This document shows, one piece after another, positions 11,742 through 23,500 of a stretch of DNA of 64,000 nt (positions are counted from its first letter, which is position 1; each line of letters starts with the position of its first letter). A model generated the notes under the pieces. It ran no database searches. It was not told the DNA's origin and saw only the letters and a list, made by a program, of their open reading frames with translations. The position numbers and the translations under genes are program-made. Source of the DNA: Phallus indusiatus. Its lineage: Eukaryota; Basidiomycota; Agaricomycetes; Phallales; Phallaceae. The stretch spans positions 372,001-436,000 of the forward strand of contig JAQFWX010000017.1 in the NCBI GenBank assembly GCA_027605045.1, in the 5' to 3' direction.

Positions 11742-12549
11742 GAGATCTTTAAAGTAATGGACGTTTGTCCCAATGTATGAACTGGAAAGCTGGCGTATAC
11801 GGGGATAAGAATCTGAACTTGCAACTCGCTGTCAACGAAAATCTGAGTATCAAGTAAATATGTAAAAGTCGAACCCACTATCTTTCCCACGAATTGACAC
11901 GTTGAATCATGTCAGAAGAGCACGGAAGCAAGCGGAGAAGCGATGGTGTTATGCAACTTGTCAATGGCACATTATTTACCAATTGATGAAAACTGAAATA
12001 CTGCCAAAAATACTTGCTGCGTTTCGGCAAAAGATAAGGAAAGTTTCTCATGACAAAAGAAGACTCCAATGGAAAATGACAATGACAAGTGTCAACCATA
12101 TCGAAATTGGGATTCTTGTCACTAACATTTTTTTGCCACAAGGTGTCACAGTCTGCCATGAGGCTAAACTAATCGTCATTTAGTGTGCTAAACATATATG
12201 GAAAAACGAATTCGATATTTCTTGCGAAAATCAAATTATTGGAATAAAGTGACCTTTTTACAGATTCAAATCGCATAACTTCGAGTAATTAGATTACTAA
12301 ACCGACTGCTTCCTAAGCAGAAATAAATTCCCACAAACTATTTGTATCGCTCTTGCCAGATTGAGTTGCATTTATCTTAACAGTCAGTGTTAGACGCGAA
12401 TAAATCTATCGCTTTCAAAAAAAATACAAACTTTGGTCTTAATTGGGCCACCACTTAAAATGCGTTGAGGTTGATTGCCATCGCAAATGCTGTGAAGGCA
12501 GCGAAGTATGAATTACTAATCATAATAAGGAGAGAAACTGGTCTACATA
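11742..12549. other. Intergenic region without a supported gene
   Basis: Overlapping open frames occur on both strands at 11.88-12.18 kb, but neither looks protein-like or splices convincingly to a neighbour. An upstream exon of the ubiquitin-like gene ending at a GTTGACAG acceptor near 11.84 kb is possible. Confidence 0.4.
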
Positions 12550-14305
12550 CTAAAAGTGACCAGTTAGATCAGGGTGCTCTTCGATTTTCCATTGATAATA
12601 ATTGTCATCTAAAATAAGGGAACTGTCTTTTAAAGCGAGAAATTTCTTCAGGCCATTTAGTGTGTACGAAATATAAACATCAATTGCATCAGAGTCCGAG
12701 TGACCTTGAAGGGTTTTTTCAAGGGTGATCTAGAGTGGAATATCGGTAAGGACCTTTTTCGAGAAAAAAAATGAAAATGAAGATTCACATAGCTAGCTTC
12801 ACTCTCAACATTACAGGTAACTGTACTATTGTGCATGTTGATTGAGGTATACAGTCCAAATGTCCCACCAAAACGAAGTAAATAATCTTGTTCGAGGTTT
12901 AGACCATGGTATGCTTGAGTTGATTCGACATCATCGTCGGCTTCGGTCCTACTAGTAGGTCGTATGATGGGTGCGTCTGTGACCTCCATGCACCAGAGTT
13001 GATTGTGCGCCGCCTTCATGACGATCTGAGTATGGATCTGTACATTCAACGGCACATGAAAATATACCTTCATTGGTTTCAAAATGATCTTGATTTCCAT
13101 TCAGCGTGGGGTGGAATTCCGAGGGTATGATAATGTAACAACGTACCGTCTTTTCGTCCACACTAAGGGACATTTGCGTTTCAGTTTTCTTAGTAGGATC
13201 CAAATGGAGTCCAATACAGATCCTGGAGTAAAAACGTTTGTTTCAAGTTTACATCTTCATACGGTTACAGAAAAAAAAATCGTACGAATATGTGAAATCA
13301 CTGGTCGGTTTAATCCTCCAAGTGGTATTTTCTTCATGACGGGTCTTTGCATATGCTGGGATCCATTTCCCACCGACTTTCTTTGCAGAAAGATACATTT
13401 GATCCAAGATGTTTTTGATAGTGCAACGTCCGTTCCCCTCGTTTATTATTTCCCACTAAAGATCAAGCCTTAGTAATTAGAGGAAGCGCAAAAAAAAGTT
13501 TCGAGAGAAGAAAAAAAAACGTACGGCTCGCTGATCTCCACGGCTCTGATTTTGGATTGAAACCACTTTACGCCCACTCACGGTAGAGGTGTGAACAGCG
13601 TCACCGTTTAATGTTCGGATGCGGTATTCTCCATCGCCTTCCGGAAGTGAAGCTGGGGACACTTCAATGATCCTCCATCGGTACTCCTCATTTTTCATCT
13701 TCGTAGTTGCATAAGTTTGATAAAATATAAGGGTAAAATAATATCAAAAAGTACAATTCTATCGATTTCTTCAATACCGTCATCTTGTTTAACCCCCTGA
13801 TCAATGTATGAAAGAAAGCTTGAGTGTTGATTAGGAAAAAGCCTTACGAGATCAAATCCACCATCCAAGGCGTATAGTAAGACGTCCTCATCGCCAACTC
13901 CTGAACTTGCATTGACAAGGCTTAATAATTATCAGTAATCATACAGAAAATCATCGGGAAATATCGCACTAAACAGTGGGCCTTCCTGGGACTTGAGGTA
14001 TCTTCCAATGCTTATTCTTTGCAGTCTTTGAAGCAGAAACCGCAGACACAGTAGACGATATACAATAACTGGTATCGTCTGCGTTTTGAATTTCGTACAC
14101 TCCAGAACCATCTGGGTTTTCAATGAAGTACCACTATCAGGAGGTGAGGAGCCTTCAACGACTAAAATTGCTTTATCCTAACCTGTTGTCTTCTGTTGCC
14201 TTCTTTATGAGCACGCAAATAAAGTTCGTTTTTACCGCGTCTTTCTAAATACGTTCCAAAATCGACATTTTGGATTCTGTATCTAGTATTGGGACGAAAG
14301 AGCAT
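12550..14305 (-). CDS. Beta-trefoil (ricin-B-like) repeat protein, eight exons
   Basis: Exons by frame and splice signals: 14305-14183, 14133-13970, 13920-13848, 13698-13525, 13455-13286, 13222-13147, 13067-12789 and 12729-12550, giving about 410 residues. The protein repeats a short pattern: a strand such as YRIQN, YEIQN, YRIRT or CTIKN, then a loop, then W-x-I (WYFIEN, HWKIPQ, RWRIIE, WEIINE, TWRIKP, QWKIEE). Six W-x-I turns imply about two trefoils. This is the appearance of ricin-B/CBM13-like lectins and of fungal trefoil protease inhibitors; I cannot choose between them. No signal peptide is visible, so it is probably cytoplasmic, as are many fungal lectins. All junctions keep the frame, so the gene appears intact. 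Confidence 0.68.
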
Positions 14306-15585
14306 CTTAACACGTTAGCAGAGTGTGAAAAATTGATAAACGACCTCGATTAGAGACAATATAAGCAATCGAATGACAATTGACAGACGTTGACTAATAA
14401 GGAAGGAAAGTTATCGTGCCCGGCTCGCTGGTGCGACCCAAATCCGCCAAAAACTATGACCAACTATAATTTCAAAATGTCATTTTCAACAAAGAAGAAT
14501 TTCGTGTGAAGATACGGCCGTTGACGTCAACATTCATAACTCAGATAGGTTTTGAACTTGAAGAAGCTGATTGTTCACGGCGAACAGCCCAAAGCTGAGG
14601 GACAAAGGTAAGCTGTTTCCTCTCCAGGCCCCAATGATAAATCAAGTTAACTCGCTTACTCTGCTTTGATATGCATGTTGACTGAGAAGGGATGATTCCC
14701 TGTAAGTCGTTTTTCTTTATTCGTGATGCACGAACATAATTGTCATCCCGACGTCAAATTCGATAGATGTCCTGAAAATATGTGCCAAAAGAATGTCAGT
14801 GTCCTAAGACTATCAAGAGAAACCTAGTGTCCTGAAAATTATGTCAAAGAATAATGGTGTCCTGAAAAATTGTGCCAAAAGAATCCGGGCGTGCAGGGGA
14901 CTCGTGGAGCGAATATGATATCTTGTGGGGTTCTGCGTCTTATCTGTGCTTCTGTTCCAACTTATAACCGGAGAAGACCTTGCAAATTAGCTAGACTGTT
15001 AGAATATGGTTAGGGATATGGCTGACTTTCGCCAAACCTAACAGTCCGAAGCTCAACTAAAAAATAAAAGAAAAACAGCGCCCGCGAATGTGTACACGTG
15101 TAAGTACGAACCTGAAATGATTGTAGTAAACGCCCACGTGGCACGTTACCGTGTTATTTTCTATGCCCTCTATCCCGTAAATAGAGTCATGGGCACAAAA
15201 TTGTTATGTCTCATTACTACAGCTTGACTCAAGGAATATCGACGCGAAAAGCGAGCTGAAATTGGCTGTGTTTTTTAACATTTGACCCCTGTTGGAGTCG
15301 GTACATATTTTCCGACTTGCAGATGATCGAGAGATTTATAAACCTCTTGAACGAGTAACGAGGCTGGATCAGGGTATTATTGGCAGGATAACTGCAAGCG
15401 TCTTGGCTCAGAAGACATCCATTATATAAAGTAATTAAAAGAATGTATTTCCTAGCAATGAACTACATATCATGTTGGAATATAAAAAAAAACTAATATG
15501 AAAATGAGCAGTAATATGAGACAGAATATCAAAGAAAGGGACGCGAGAAAAAATTAAGGAGAGTGGTTAGTGATTATCACAGGAT
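14306..15585. other. 1.3 kb intergenic region with a short degenerate repeat array
   Basis: No gene is supported. The only structure is the repeat cluster at 14767-14884. The rest is the upstream region of the trefoil gene and the 3' side of the secreted-protein pseudogene. Confidence 0.55.
14767..14884. repeat. Degenerate tandem repeat, about four units of GTGTCCTGAAAAT...GTGCCAAAAGAAT type
   Basis: GTGTCCT recurs at about 14768, 14799, 14827 and 14858. Three of the four units continue with GAAAA(A/T)T, then (T)GTGCCAAAAGAAT or a shortened form. Period is about 28-31 bp with indels. The cluster lies alone in non-coding DNA and has no flanking inverted repeats that I can see. Confidence 0.7.
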
Positions 15586-16835
15586 TCAAGAAGAGCCGGC
15601 AATTCCTCCAGTAGCACCGGTATTGGCAATACGAGAGCTAGCATCATCTTGAGTAGTGCAGGCAATGCTAGTTCCAGCCTTATTGACAAGTGGAAGAGCG
15701 AAACATTGCGTTCCACCGGCACACATCGTGATGGAGAATTTACCATCGACGCACTGTGATTTGAATTAATTATCGTGATGAAAAAAATGAATGAAATAAG
15801 AGACGTACTTGAGCGAATCCACCGTTGATGCAGGCTTGTTGGCCTTCGGTACAAGTAGAATCTGCGGTGAGACCGGCGAATTGAGCGCTACAAAAAGACA
15901 TGAGCAAAAGACATTTATCAATAGACTCAATATGACGTACTTTTGTTGCTGAGCTGTTTGACCGTTTGACATTTGGAATCCGCTGCTCGAGGCGCTGGGA
16001 GTAGCAAGAGGTGCCGCTGCCGTGGAAACAGGAACCATGGAAGTCATGTTGTTGGACGAGACAGATGTGCTAGTCGACGAAGCTGAAGCCGAGTTGTTAG
16101 CAGAACCAACGCCATCTTGTTGAGGTGCAGGGAAAGTAGTATCTCCTGCGTCATCAGAAGAACTGGACGACGACGACGTAGAATTGGATGCCGCGATGGA
16201 TGAACTGCAACCATCAGACTTAGAGCGAAAGTTGAACAGAATGAATAACTTACTTGGTTGAAGACGCTTCAGGTGCAGATGTGTTTGCTGGAGTTCCAGG
16301 GCTAGATACCAAGGTAGACAACTGAACACCGTCGGGAATAGGTCCTTGAGCATGTGCGGGACAGGAACCAAGTGGATTCACAGGAGCAGAAAGACCGAAA
16401 GGGATCGTACCAGGTCCGCCAAGAGCTTGACCATTCGCGAATTGCTGTTCGTTTGCGCCTTGGAATTGGCATTGGTACAAGCCACTCAACTCGGGATTCT
16501 GAGGTGCGCGCTGGCAATACTTGACGGCAACAGAGTTCGGAGTGTTTCTTGGTTGCTGAACGAATATCTTGGCGGCGGTTATCATCGCTTGATTGTTCCC
16601 GAGACTCTTCGCAAGGTTGATCATGGTGTCACCTGAATCTTGTTGTGCGCAAGGATCGGCGGCGGCAAGAAGGGCACCTGCAGCATTGACCGCCCCCGTT
16701 GGCGGCGTCGCAAGCATTTTCCCAAGGCTGAACACTATCAATGGTAGTTTGAGCAATTCGCTTGTTAATGACAGGGAATGCGGAAGCCGAAGCAGCTATC
16801 AAGGCGAGAGAAACAAAGATGTTGGAGATTTGCAT
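15586..16835 (-). pseudogene. Secreted Cys-rich protein, frameshifted copy
   Basis: Paralogue in inverted orientation of the gene at 59048-60319, with the same four-exon layout. It starts MQISN at 16835 with a clear signal peptide ending SASAFP and a KR site, as in secreted fungal proteins. After IDSVQPWENACDAANGG the frame is lost. Compared with the partner, 20 nt are missing between two CAATGC repeats (near 16683-16690 here), and translation resumes in another frame with VNAAGALLAAADPC. All later exons (Ser/Thr/Ala linker, then a six-Cys tail GQ-x-CINGGFAQ-C type) remain open. Either a recent pseudogene or a sequencing error; the microhomology makes a true deletion more likely. Confidence 0.8.
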
Positions 16836-16968
16836 TGTTGTTGGAATATGAGAGGAGAAAATTGTGTGGTTGAAGTTGGAAGTTTGACTTTGCTTGTTTG
16901 ATACAAGAGCTAGTAGTGAGTGTGTGAAGTTGTTTGATTTGTTGAACACTGGCAAGATGCGCAAGAGT

Positions 16969-16975
16969 TTATATA
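16969..16975 (-). promoter_or_regulatory. TATA box of the secreted-protein copy
   Basis: TATATAA on the minus strand about 135 bp upstream of the ATG at 16835. The intact partner has the same motif about 130 bp before its ATG (58914-58920), so promoter and gene were duplicated together. Confidence 0.55.
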
Positions 16976-18439
16976 CAACCTGTCGAGTCCATAAAGGATG
17001 TGGGCAGGAACCCCTGGACAACATAAGTCGGGCCAAGCAATGAACCAGTCCGCGTTCATTATCGGAATGATGTTTGTGGGCCGCGGACAGAAAATGTTGG
17101 ACAAATGAAAAAAATAGCGACTCCATGGGCACCATACGCCAATGCTATCGATACAATACAGCATTTAGGCTGAAATTTGCGCAAGCATCACGGTAGGAGC
17201 CGGGAAAACAGCTTGCACGTGAACGACAATAGGCGAAGATGCCGATGAAACCACAAGTGAGAAGGCCTGTGCGCACTTTTAGATACGGAAAGAGCTCGAA
17301 ACTCCCACCTCCATGTCAATGTCCTTCAACGTCCGGAAGCGAGAAGAAACTATGACTGGAAGTTAGCGCGCTTTCCTTCCGTATCTGAGGGATAGCATGG
17401 AAGTGGGATGGAATGATAAAAGCCCTCTTTCGTACGATATAATCTGGCACGCGCCAAGGAACAGACATGACAGGCTCCCGCTCAATCCGTTGACGCATTC
17501 GTTATTAGTTTCGCCAATCGATATGAATATTCACTTGCACTTCTAAAAAGGCTAGGACTCGCTATGCCGACGAGTCATTGCAAACCGAAATTTTCCCGCC
17601 ACTAGACGACGCACAGATTAGAGTAACTCTTGACAAGACGAAATGCTATCTCCACAATACTATCGGCCGCCTCATGGATGAAGTTGGCACTGAGAGATGG
17701 TATCGTCCTGATATTGATGTCCAGGTGTATGTTTTGAGTGAAGACAGTCCAGTTTAATTAAAGCGCCGCTGTGAACTTTTTTTCGCATATCTCCGCGTTT
17801 GACAGTCCTGACTTGAACCAGACACTCAAGTTCTCAGTTATGTTGGTTTCATCGCGTCGCAATTCTGAATTGGCTTGTTTATACTAATTTGTTCAGAAGT
17901 GTCTTTTGTGATATCACTCATACGGATACAATGTTGAGATATCTAGATCTGTTGCCGACACTTATATTTCGTCTCGTCTTTTTTGTTCAAGATATCGTCA
18001 TGAGCTACACGATACATATGATTCCATTGTGAACGCTACCCTTGATAATTTGATTGACACTTTAACTGGGATCTTTACAAAATAAATACGTCGGTTTCCT
18101 ATTTACCCTTCGCGATATTTACTACTGATCGTTCATGTAGCTGGTTGCGCAAATGGAGCTTGTAAATAAGAAAACGATGCTGTCTATAATGACCGATGTT
18201 TTAAATCGTGTTAATGGGTCTTTCTAGACTACACCCAAGTCGACGTTTCAATAATTCAAATATTCAAATATTCAACGTTCAATCCTGCTAGGAGGACCCC
18301 AACGCTCAGGGGAGATGCCGAGGCTGCCGGTCATCCTGTTTTTACGATCCTTCCTTGATCCTTCCCGCGTGCAGTAGTGAGATCCTCAAGTTCCTTCACC
18401 CAAAGATTCAACTTTCATATCTCTTCATAGGTACGAAAA
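16976..18439. other. 1.5 kb intergenic region with a possible exon remnant
   Basis: A plus-strand stretch at about 17565-17730 stays open (YADESLQTEIFPPLDD..., ending VGTERWYRPDIDVQ) and stops at a GTGTATG donor-like site, so it may be an exon of a lost gene. No other coding evidence is visible. The end of the stretch is the upstream region of the FAD oxidase gene. Confidence 0.35.
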
Positions 18440-20075
18440 ATGAAGGAGATTATAAATATTGATAAGAATCAAAAGGTCATCATCTTAGGATCAGGAGCTT
18501 TCGGTTTATCAACAGCGTATCATCTCCTGCAACGAGGATGGACGAGAGTAACCGTATACGATAAAGCTCAAATGCTTCCGGCAACCGACGCTGCAAGTAC
18601 CGATATGAACAAAGTAGTGAGATCATCGTATACCGACCCTACCTACACGCGATTGACAAGAAAAGCTATTCATGCCTGGAAGAACGTTGACGTTTGGGGG
18701 GATTCCTATCATGAGTGAGTCTCATTGCTTTGGTGATGCAGGTCTAATAAAATGTTGGATTTTAAGGTCTGGCGTGCTTATACGAGGCGAAAAAAATTCT
18801 TCTGCTAGTATCTCGTTGCAGAATGATATAGATCACGGTGTACGCATCAGAGAGTTCCTTGATTCCAGCATTCAAGATTTTTTTGGAGACAGAGTTCCTT
18901 TGGGATCGACCATCTTGAACTTTGATGGGTACCTCAACGTCGACAGTGGTTGGACAAGCGCTCGGCAGGCTATGGAATTGCTTTTAGGGCATGTTTCAAA
19001 ACTAGGTGGTCGACTTGAGCCTGGCAAACATGTTTTTGGAATATCCAGCGACGGGAAAGGTGTGATGTTTGAAGACCGCTCAGAGGAAAAAGCAGATATA
19101 ATCATAATTGCTACCGGATCTTGGACCCCTTGTACATTTCCGGATCTGGGAGTCAAGGAACGGGTGATTGCCACTGGGTAATAATTACAAATATTTCTAG
19201 CGCCGTTTTGTTTTTGAGTTCTTTTTCAGACAATGCGTAGCGACCATACAACTTTCGTCTGAGGATGCTAAAAGATACGCAAACGTACCGGTAGTACTAG
19301 ATTACACGACGGGTTTCTATGTCTTCCCGGTAATGATCATAATACCTTTCTATTTTTAGGTCAGCGTCTGACACCTTTCTCATTTAGCCTCACCCGGATA
19401 CAAATATTGTTAAATTGGCAATTCACTCTTCAGGATACACTCATTCAAAACAAGCTGGAACTGATCATGTCGATCTCATATCCACTCCTCGCACATTCAT
19501 GACACATGAGGATGGAGGAGCAATTCCTCGACTTGTGATAAAGGAGCTAAGAGAAAGGCTGAGAGAGGTGTATCCCGAATTAGTAAACCTACCGTTTTCC
19601 GGTACAAGATTATGCTGGTGAGTACTGGTCTTATTTCAATTGAAGTTTGCTTTTACGGAAATCGTTTTCTCTCTTTGCGAAGGTACGCGGATACATCAGG
19701 TGATTACTGACCTCCTCTGGGAACGATCAAAACTACAAAGAATCATACAGATTCCAATTGGCTGATTGACTTTCATCCCGACTATCCGTCAATCATGTTC
19801 GCAACGGGAGGAAGCGGGCACGCATTTAAAGTAAGAATTTCAAATAGCAAATACCATCTTTCAGTAACAAGCGTATTTCCCAGTTTCTGCCTATACTAGG
19901 CGAGCTAGTCGCGGACCGTATAGAGAATACTTTAGAACCAGCACTAGTGGAAAAGTTCTCGTTCTCCCGCCCTATCAGCGCTACGGGATATGGCTCGGAC
20001 CAGAACCGTCCCGCGGTTGGAACATTGGAACTGGATCTTTCTGACTTATGTACGGCAAACGATTTATTGCCGTGA
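18440..20075 (+). CDS. FAD-dependent oxidase, fructosyl-amine (amadoriase)/sarcosine oxidase type
   Basis: Multi-exon DAO-fold enzyme. The N-terminal Rossmann motif is VIILGSGAFGLS (G17-x-G19-x-x-G22), and the middle holds IIIIATGSWT. Late motifs are GTRLCWYADTSD and WLIDFHPDYP, then ATGGSGHAFKFLPILG. In fructosyl-amine oxidases and monomeric sarcosine oxidases the Cys before W-Y binds FAD covalently, and GGSGHxFK lies near the active site. The reaction would be oxidative cleavage of glycated or N-methyl amino acids with release of hydrogen peroxide. Exon joins used: 18714 to the acceptor TTTTAAG before GTCTGG near 18.76 kb; TCAG(51-nt intron)ATTCC near 19.7 kb; and AAA to TTTCTGCC near 19.88 kb. 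There is no C-terminal SKL; it ends DLLP. Every splice keeps the frame, so the gene looks functional. Confidence 0.85.
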
Positions 20076-20559
20076 GATTGAGCAGGCTGTGACTCGCTCG
20101 GACCCAAAAAGTCCGGTAATTTTGTGTTGGGGTTATTACAACTGGGGTTGTATTTTTTCATTGCAATTGATTGTGCTGCTAGGAAATCACCTACAGCAAC
20201 AGCTGGGTCAATATCACCGGTATGGATATGATAAGCAACGAAACATTTGCTTGAGTGGCGGTATGAAAAGGACATTAGTACATCAGCGAAAGTGGTTGAA
20301 CTGAGCTCGTCCAGACTTCGGATAGGCGCCAACTTAAATCAGTCTCAGTGATTTTTTTTATCGATGGTCAGTTAGTGTGTCCGGACTTCTGTTAGGATAA
20401 AGGGAGGTATACATATGGAATTGGCGCTTCAAATTACTCCACCATTAATAAATTAGTTGGTATTCAAAAGTCTTTAAACTTGAAAGAGTTGAAGGGAGTT
20501 AATCCGGGATAAGCACTACTACGACCTCGCCCTCTCGAACAAGCGATCAACTCAAGAAG
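20076..20559. other. Short intergenic region
   Basis: Convergent 3' ends of the FAD oxidase gene and of large gene copy 2. The open frames seen here are reverse-strand shadows of the oxidase's last exon. Confidence 0.5.
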
Positions 20560-23500
20560 CTAGAAAATCCTTCCGAGTGTGTTCATAATGTTACTATATA
20601 TGGCGCGAATTAAGGCGAGGTAGCACTTGAAGATGTATTGACTCACCCCACCGCATTTCCAAAAGCGTCTTTGATTACTCTGGAACAAGCAAGGGGTTGG
20701 GTGGTGATGAAAGGTGAAAGGGCATAAGGATGAGTGCCTCACCTCTCGACAACGTTGGTGGCATATCCGGCACTCTTCAGAATGTTAGATACCACATGTA
20801 CGGTAAGACCAAAACCGTCGGACAATACTCTTAAATATGACAGAACATGTTTATTCAAAAAAACAATAAATGACAGTTTAGTACTCACTTCACTATGTCA
20901 TCAACGGGGAACCCAACAAATTTCAAGATAGTGGCAATTGTCGCAGGAACAAGGTCAAACACATCGTATAAAACTCTGGCTTGGTTATTAGATATGTTAA
21001 TGATAAACAGTGCAATTGAGTGTACACACTTTGCAGTTATCCCGGCGCTGTAGCCTTGACTTTTCAAAAATTCCGCCATTTTGGTTGCATCCATGCAGAA
21101 AACAACTTTGATCACTCTAGCGTTGGGTGGTGAGAGGAATGAAAGAATCATAAGCACTGATACGTGCCTCGTGACATCGTCGATGGCGTATCCAATATCC
21201 TTCAGGATGTTAAATACATCACGTACAACGAGGTTAAGAGCGCCAGACAATGCTCTTAAATGACAAATAATTTTATACGATACACGACGAATGACAGTCT
21301 GGCACTCACCTTCCTATGTCTTCACAAGTAAATCCTATATCTTTTAAAATGGTGGCAATCGTCTCAGGAACGAGGTCAAATGCATCGTTTAGAATTCTAC
21401 CCACAAATTTTCAGCCGTCTCGTTCTGAGAATAGAGGAGACTCACCCTGCAATTTCCTCGGCATCATGACCTAGGCTCTTCAAAAATATCGCGACTTCGG
21501 TCGCATCCATCTCGAACACTTCGGCCAAATTCTTCATTACGGCACCGAGGTCACAATCAAACTCCTTGGTAAGCAGATTGACGATGTCCTCTTTGTCAAG
21601 CCCTATGGTGTCCAGACCTTCTATAACCTTTTTCAGTCCGTCAGACACCAATTTATTACCAATCGTCAACTTGAATAGGCCGTCCAGCTTCTCGGAAATA
21701 AAGTTTTCAAGCCACGTTGCTATTTTTTTGAAGTCGGAGAGGCTGACGGCTACAGTAACTGGACCGATTGTCCCCAAATCCCAGTTACCAGCTATGACGT
21801 GACCTTGGACCTTCAGATTCCATGCCACATTCGACCAATCGACTTTTGTGCTGAATGACGCGTCGAATTCGACGGCAATAACTTTTTGAATTGAAATATC
21901 TCCGATCTTCACGGATGGAATCGATAGTTCGAAACCTCGGGTCATGTGCAAGTCGAGGTATGTCTTCGTGATAGCAAGCTTGATACCACCGGTGAACATT
22001 TCAGTGGTAAACGTATGGTCGTACCTGAAGCCGTCGTCATATAAATCTAGCTCAATGCTGCTAGAGAATCCGAGAATGAAGAGATTAGTGGATGCGTGAC
22101 AAGTGCTAGTGGTTATAGATTTAGTTTCCAGCTTGAAGTTCAATTCTGGCCCATGATTAGCACCCAAAGCACTCGTAAGGGCAAATAAGCGAACACCGCC
22201 GATTTCAACAGTAATGGCATCTTTGATATGACCTGAAACGTGCACGAGTGATGGGGCAATATTGATTTCGAAAAAAGCCTCGAAGTCGAGACTGGGTAAA
22301 TTGAGGTCTCCTTTCAAATAGAGTCCTTGGTTTACCGTCACGTCTCCAACAGTGACCTCTTGGGCAGCTTGAGAGAATTCTAGGGCAATAAAGGTCCCGT
22401 CTACAGCTTTTGGAGCTATTCGCTGTGCAGGATCAAACCCTCGTAATGCTTGATTTAATGTTGGGAATCTTCACACAAATGATGAGAAAAAAACTGAAAA
22501 GATCGTTTCGGTCTTCTTACGTTTCAAAGTTTCCCTTAACGCCAGATTGCGTCAAATTGAACTCGCTGAAATAAATAGCCAGACTACGAATGTCGCGTCA
22601 ACTGTTACTCAACTAAAATTATAATCGCACTATACCTGCCAGTGAAACTTCGATCGTCGACTTGGAGTTCCATCGCACCGGTGACACACACCTCTGAAGG
22701 AACAGGGAATTCTTGAAAAGCCGCACTTAAAAGAAGGTCTTGGAAATTGAGACTCTCAAGGCCGAACGCGTTCGTCAGCTTATCTATCGTGCACGCGAAC
22801 CCTAGTTCTGGATTTGGAAGTTTGACAAAAAGCGAGAATGTTGTCGCGAATATCTCGCTAGAAATTTGAGGGAACGAAATATTGCTGACTGTGCCTACTC
22901 AAAATGATAAGTGTTCCTAACATAGCATATTCCATATTTCTCACCTTGAATCGCAATTTTAAGCTCCTTTGAATTTGTTAGATACGAGAAAATTAAGCTT
23001 CCTATTAAGGACATGTGGTTGAAAATGGTCATTTCCGGGGCGGTGGTAGTTAAATCAATACATCTGTCGCTGACAGAACCCGCGATGGTCACCTCGGCTG
23101 CGTTGATTGCTCTCCCTACGTTCTTCACGATACCTTGGAGTATCAGGGTTGTTTTGAACCCAATGCTGAGGTTAGACGTCGCCGTGTTGTTCAGGGACAT
23201 AACGGTATCCGTTAGTGTGAGCGCTTCTTGAATTCCAAAGGTCAACAGGAATTTCTCGGGTGATAAACCAAACATGAAAGAATACGTCCACGATGCCGAC
23301 TTGGCGCATGCGAGATGCACCAGACCATTAAAAAATAGGTAATCAACGTGGGCATCGAAGACGAACGACACGTTCCCTTGTTGACGGGCTAATACCAGCT
23401 TTAGGTTTGACAGCTCAATATCGATCATGTCTCGCAACGCAGAAAGCTCGACCGAGGACAGTTCATTGCGCAAATCGACCTTGGCAATGCTTGACATAAT

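Noticed and set aside
14767..14884. CRISPR array
   Set aside because: Repeats are degenerate, adjoin with no spacers, and the genome is fungal.
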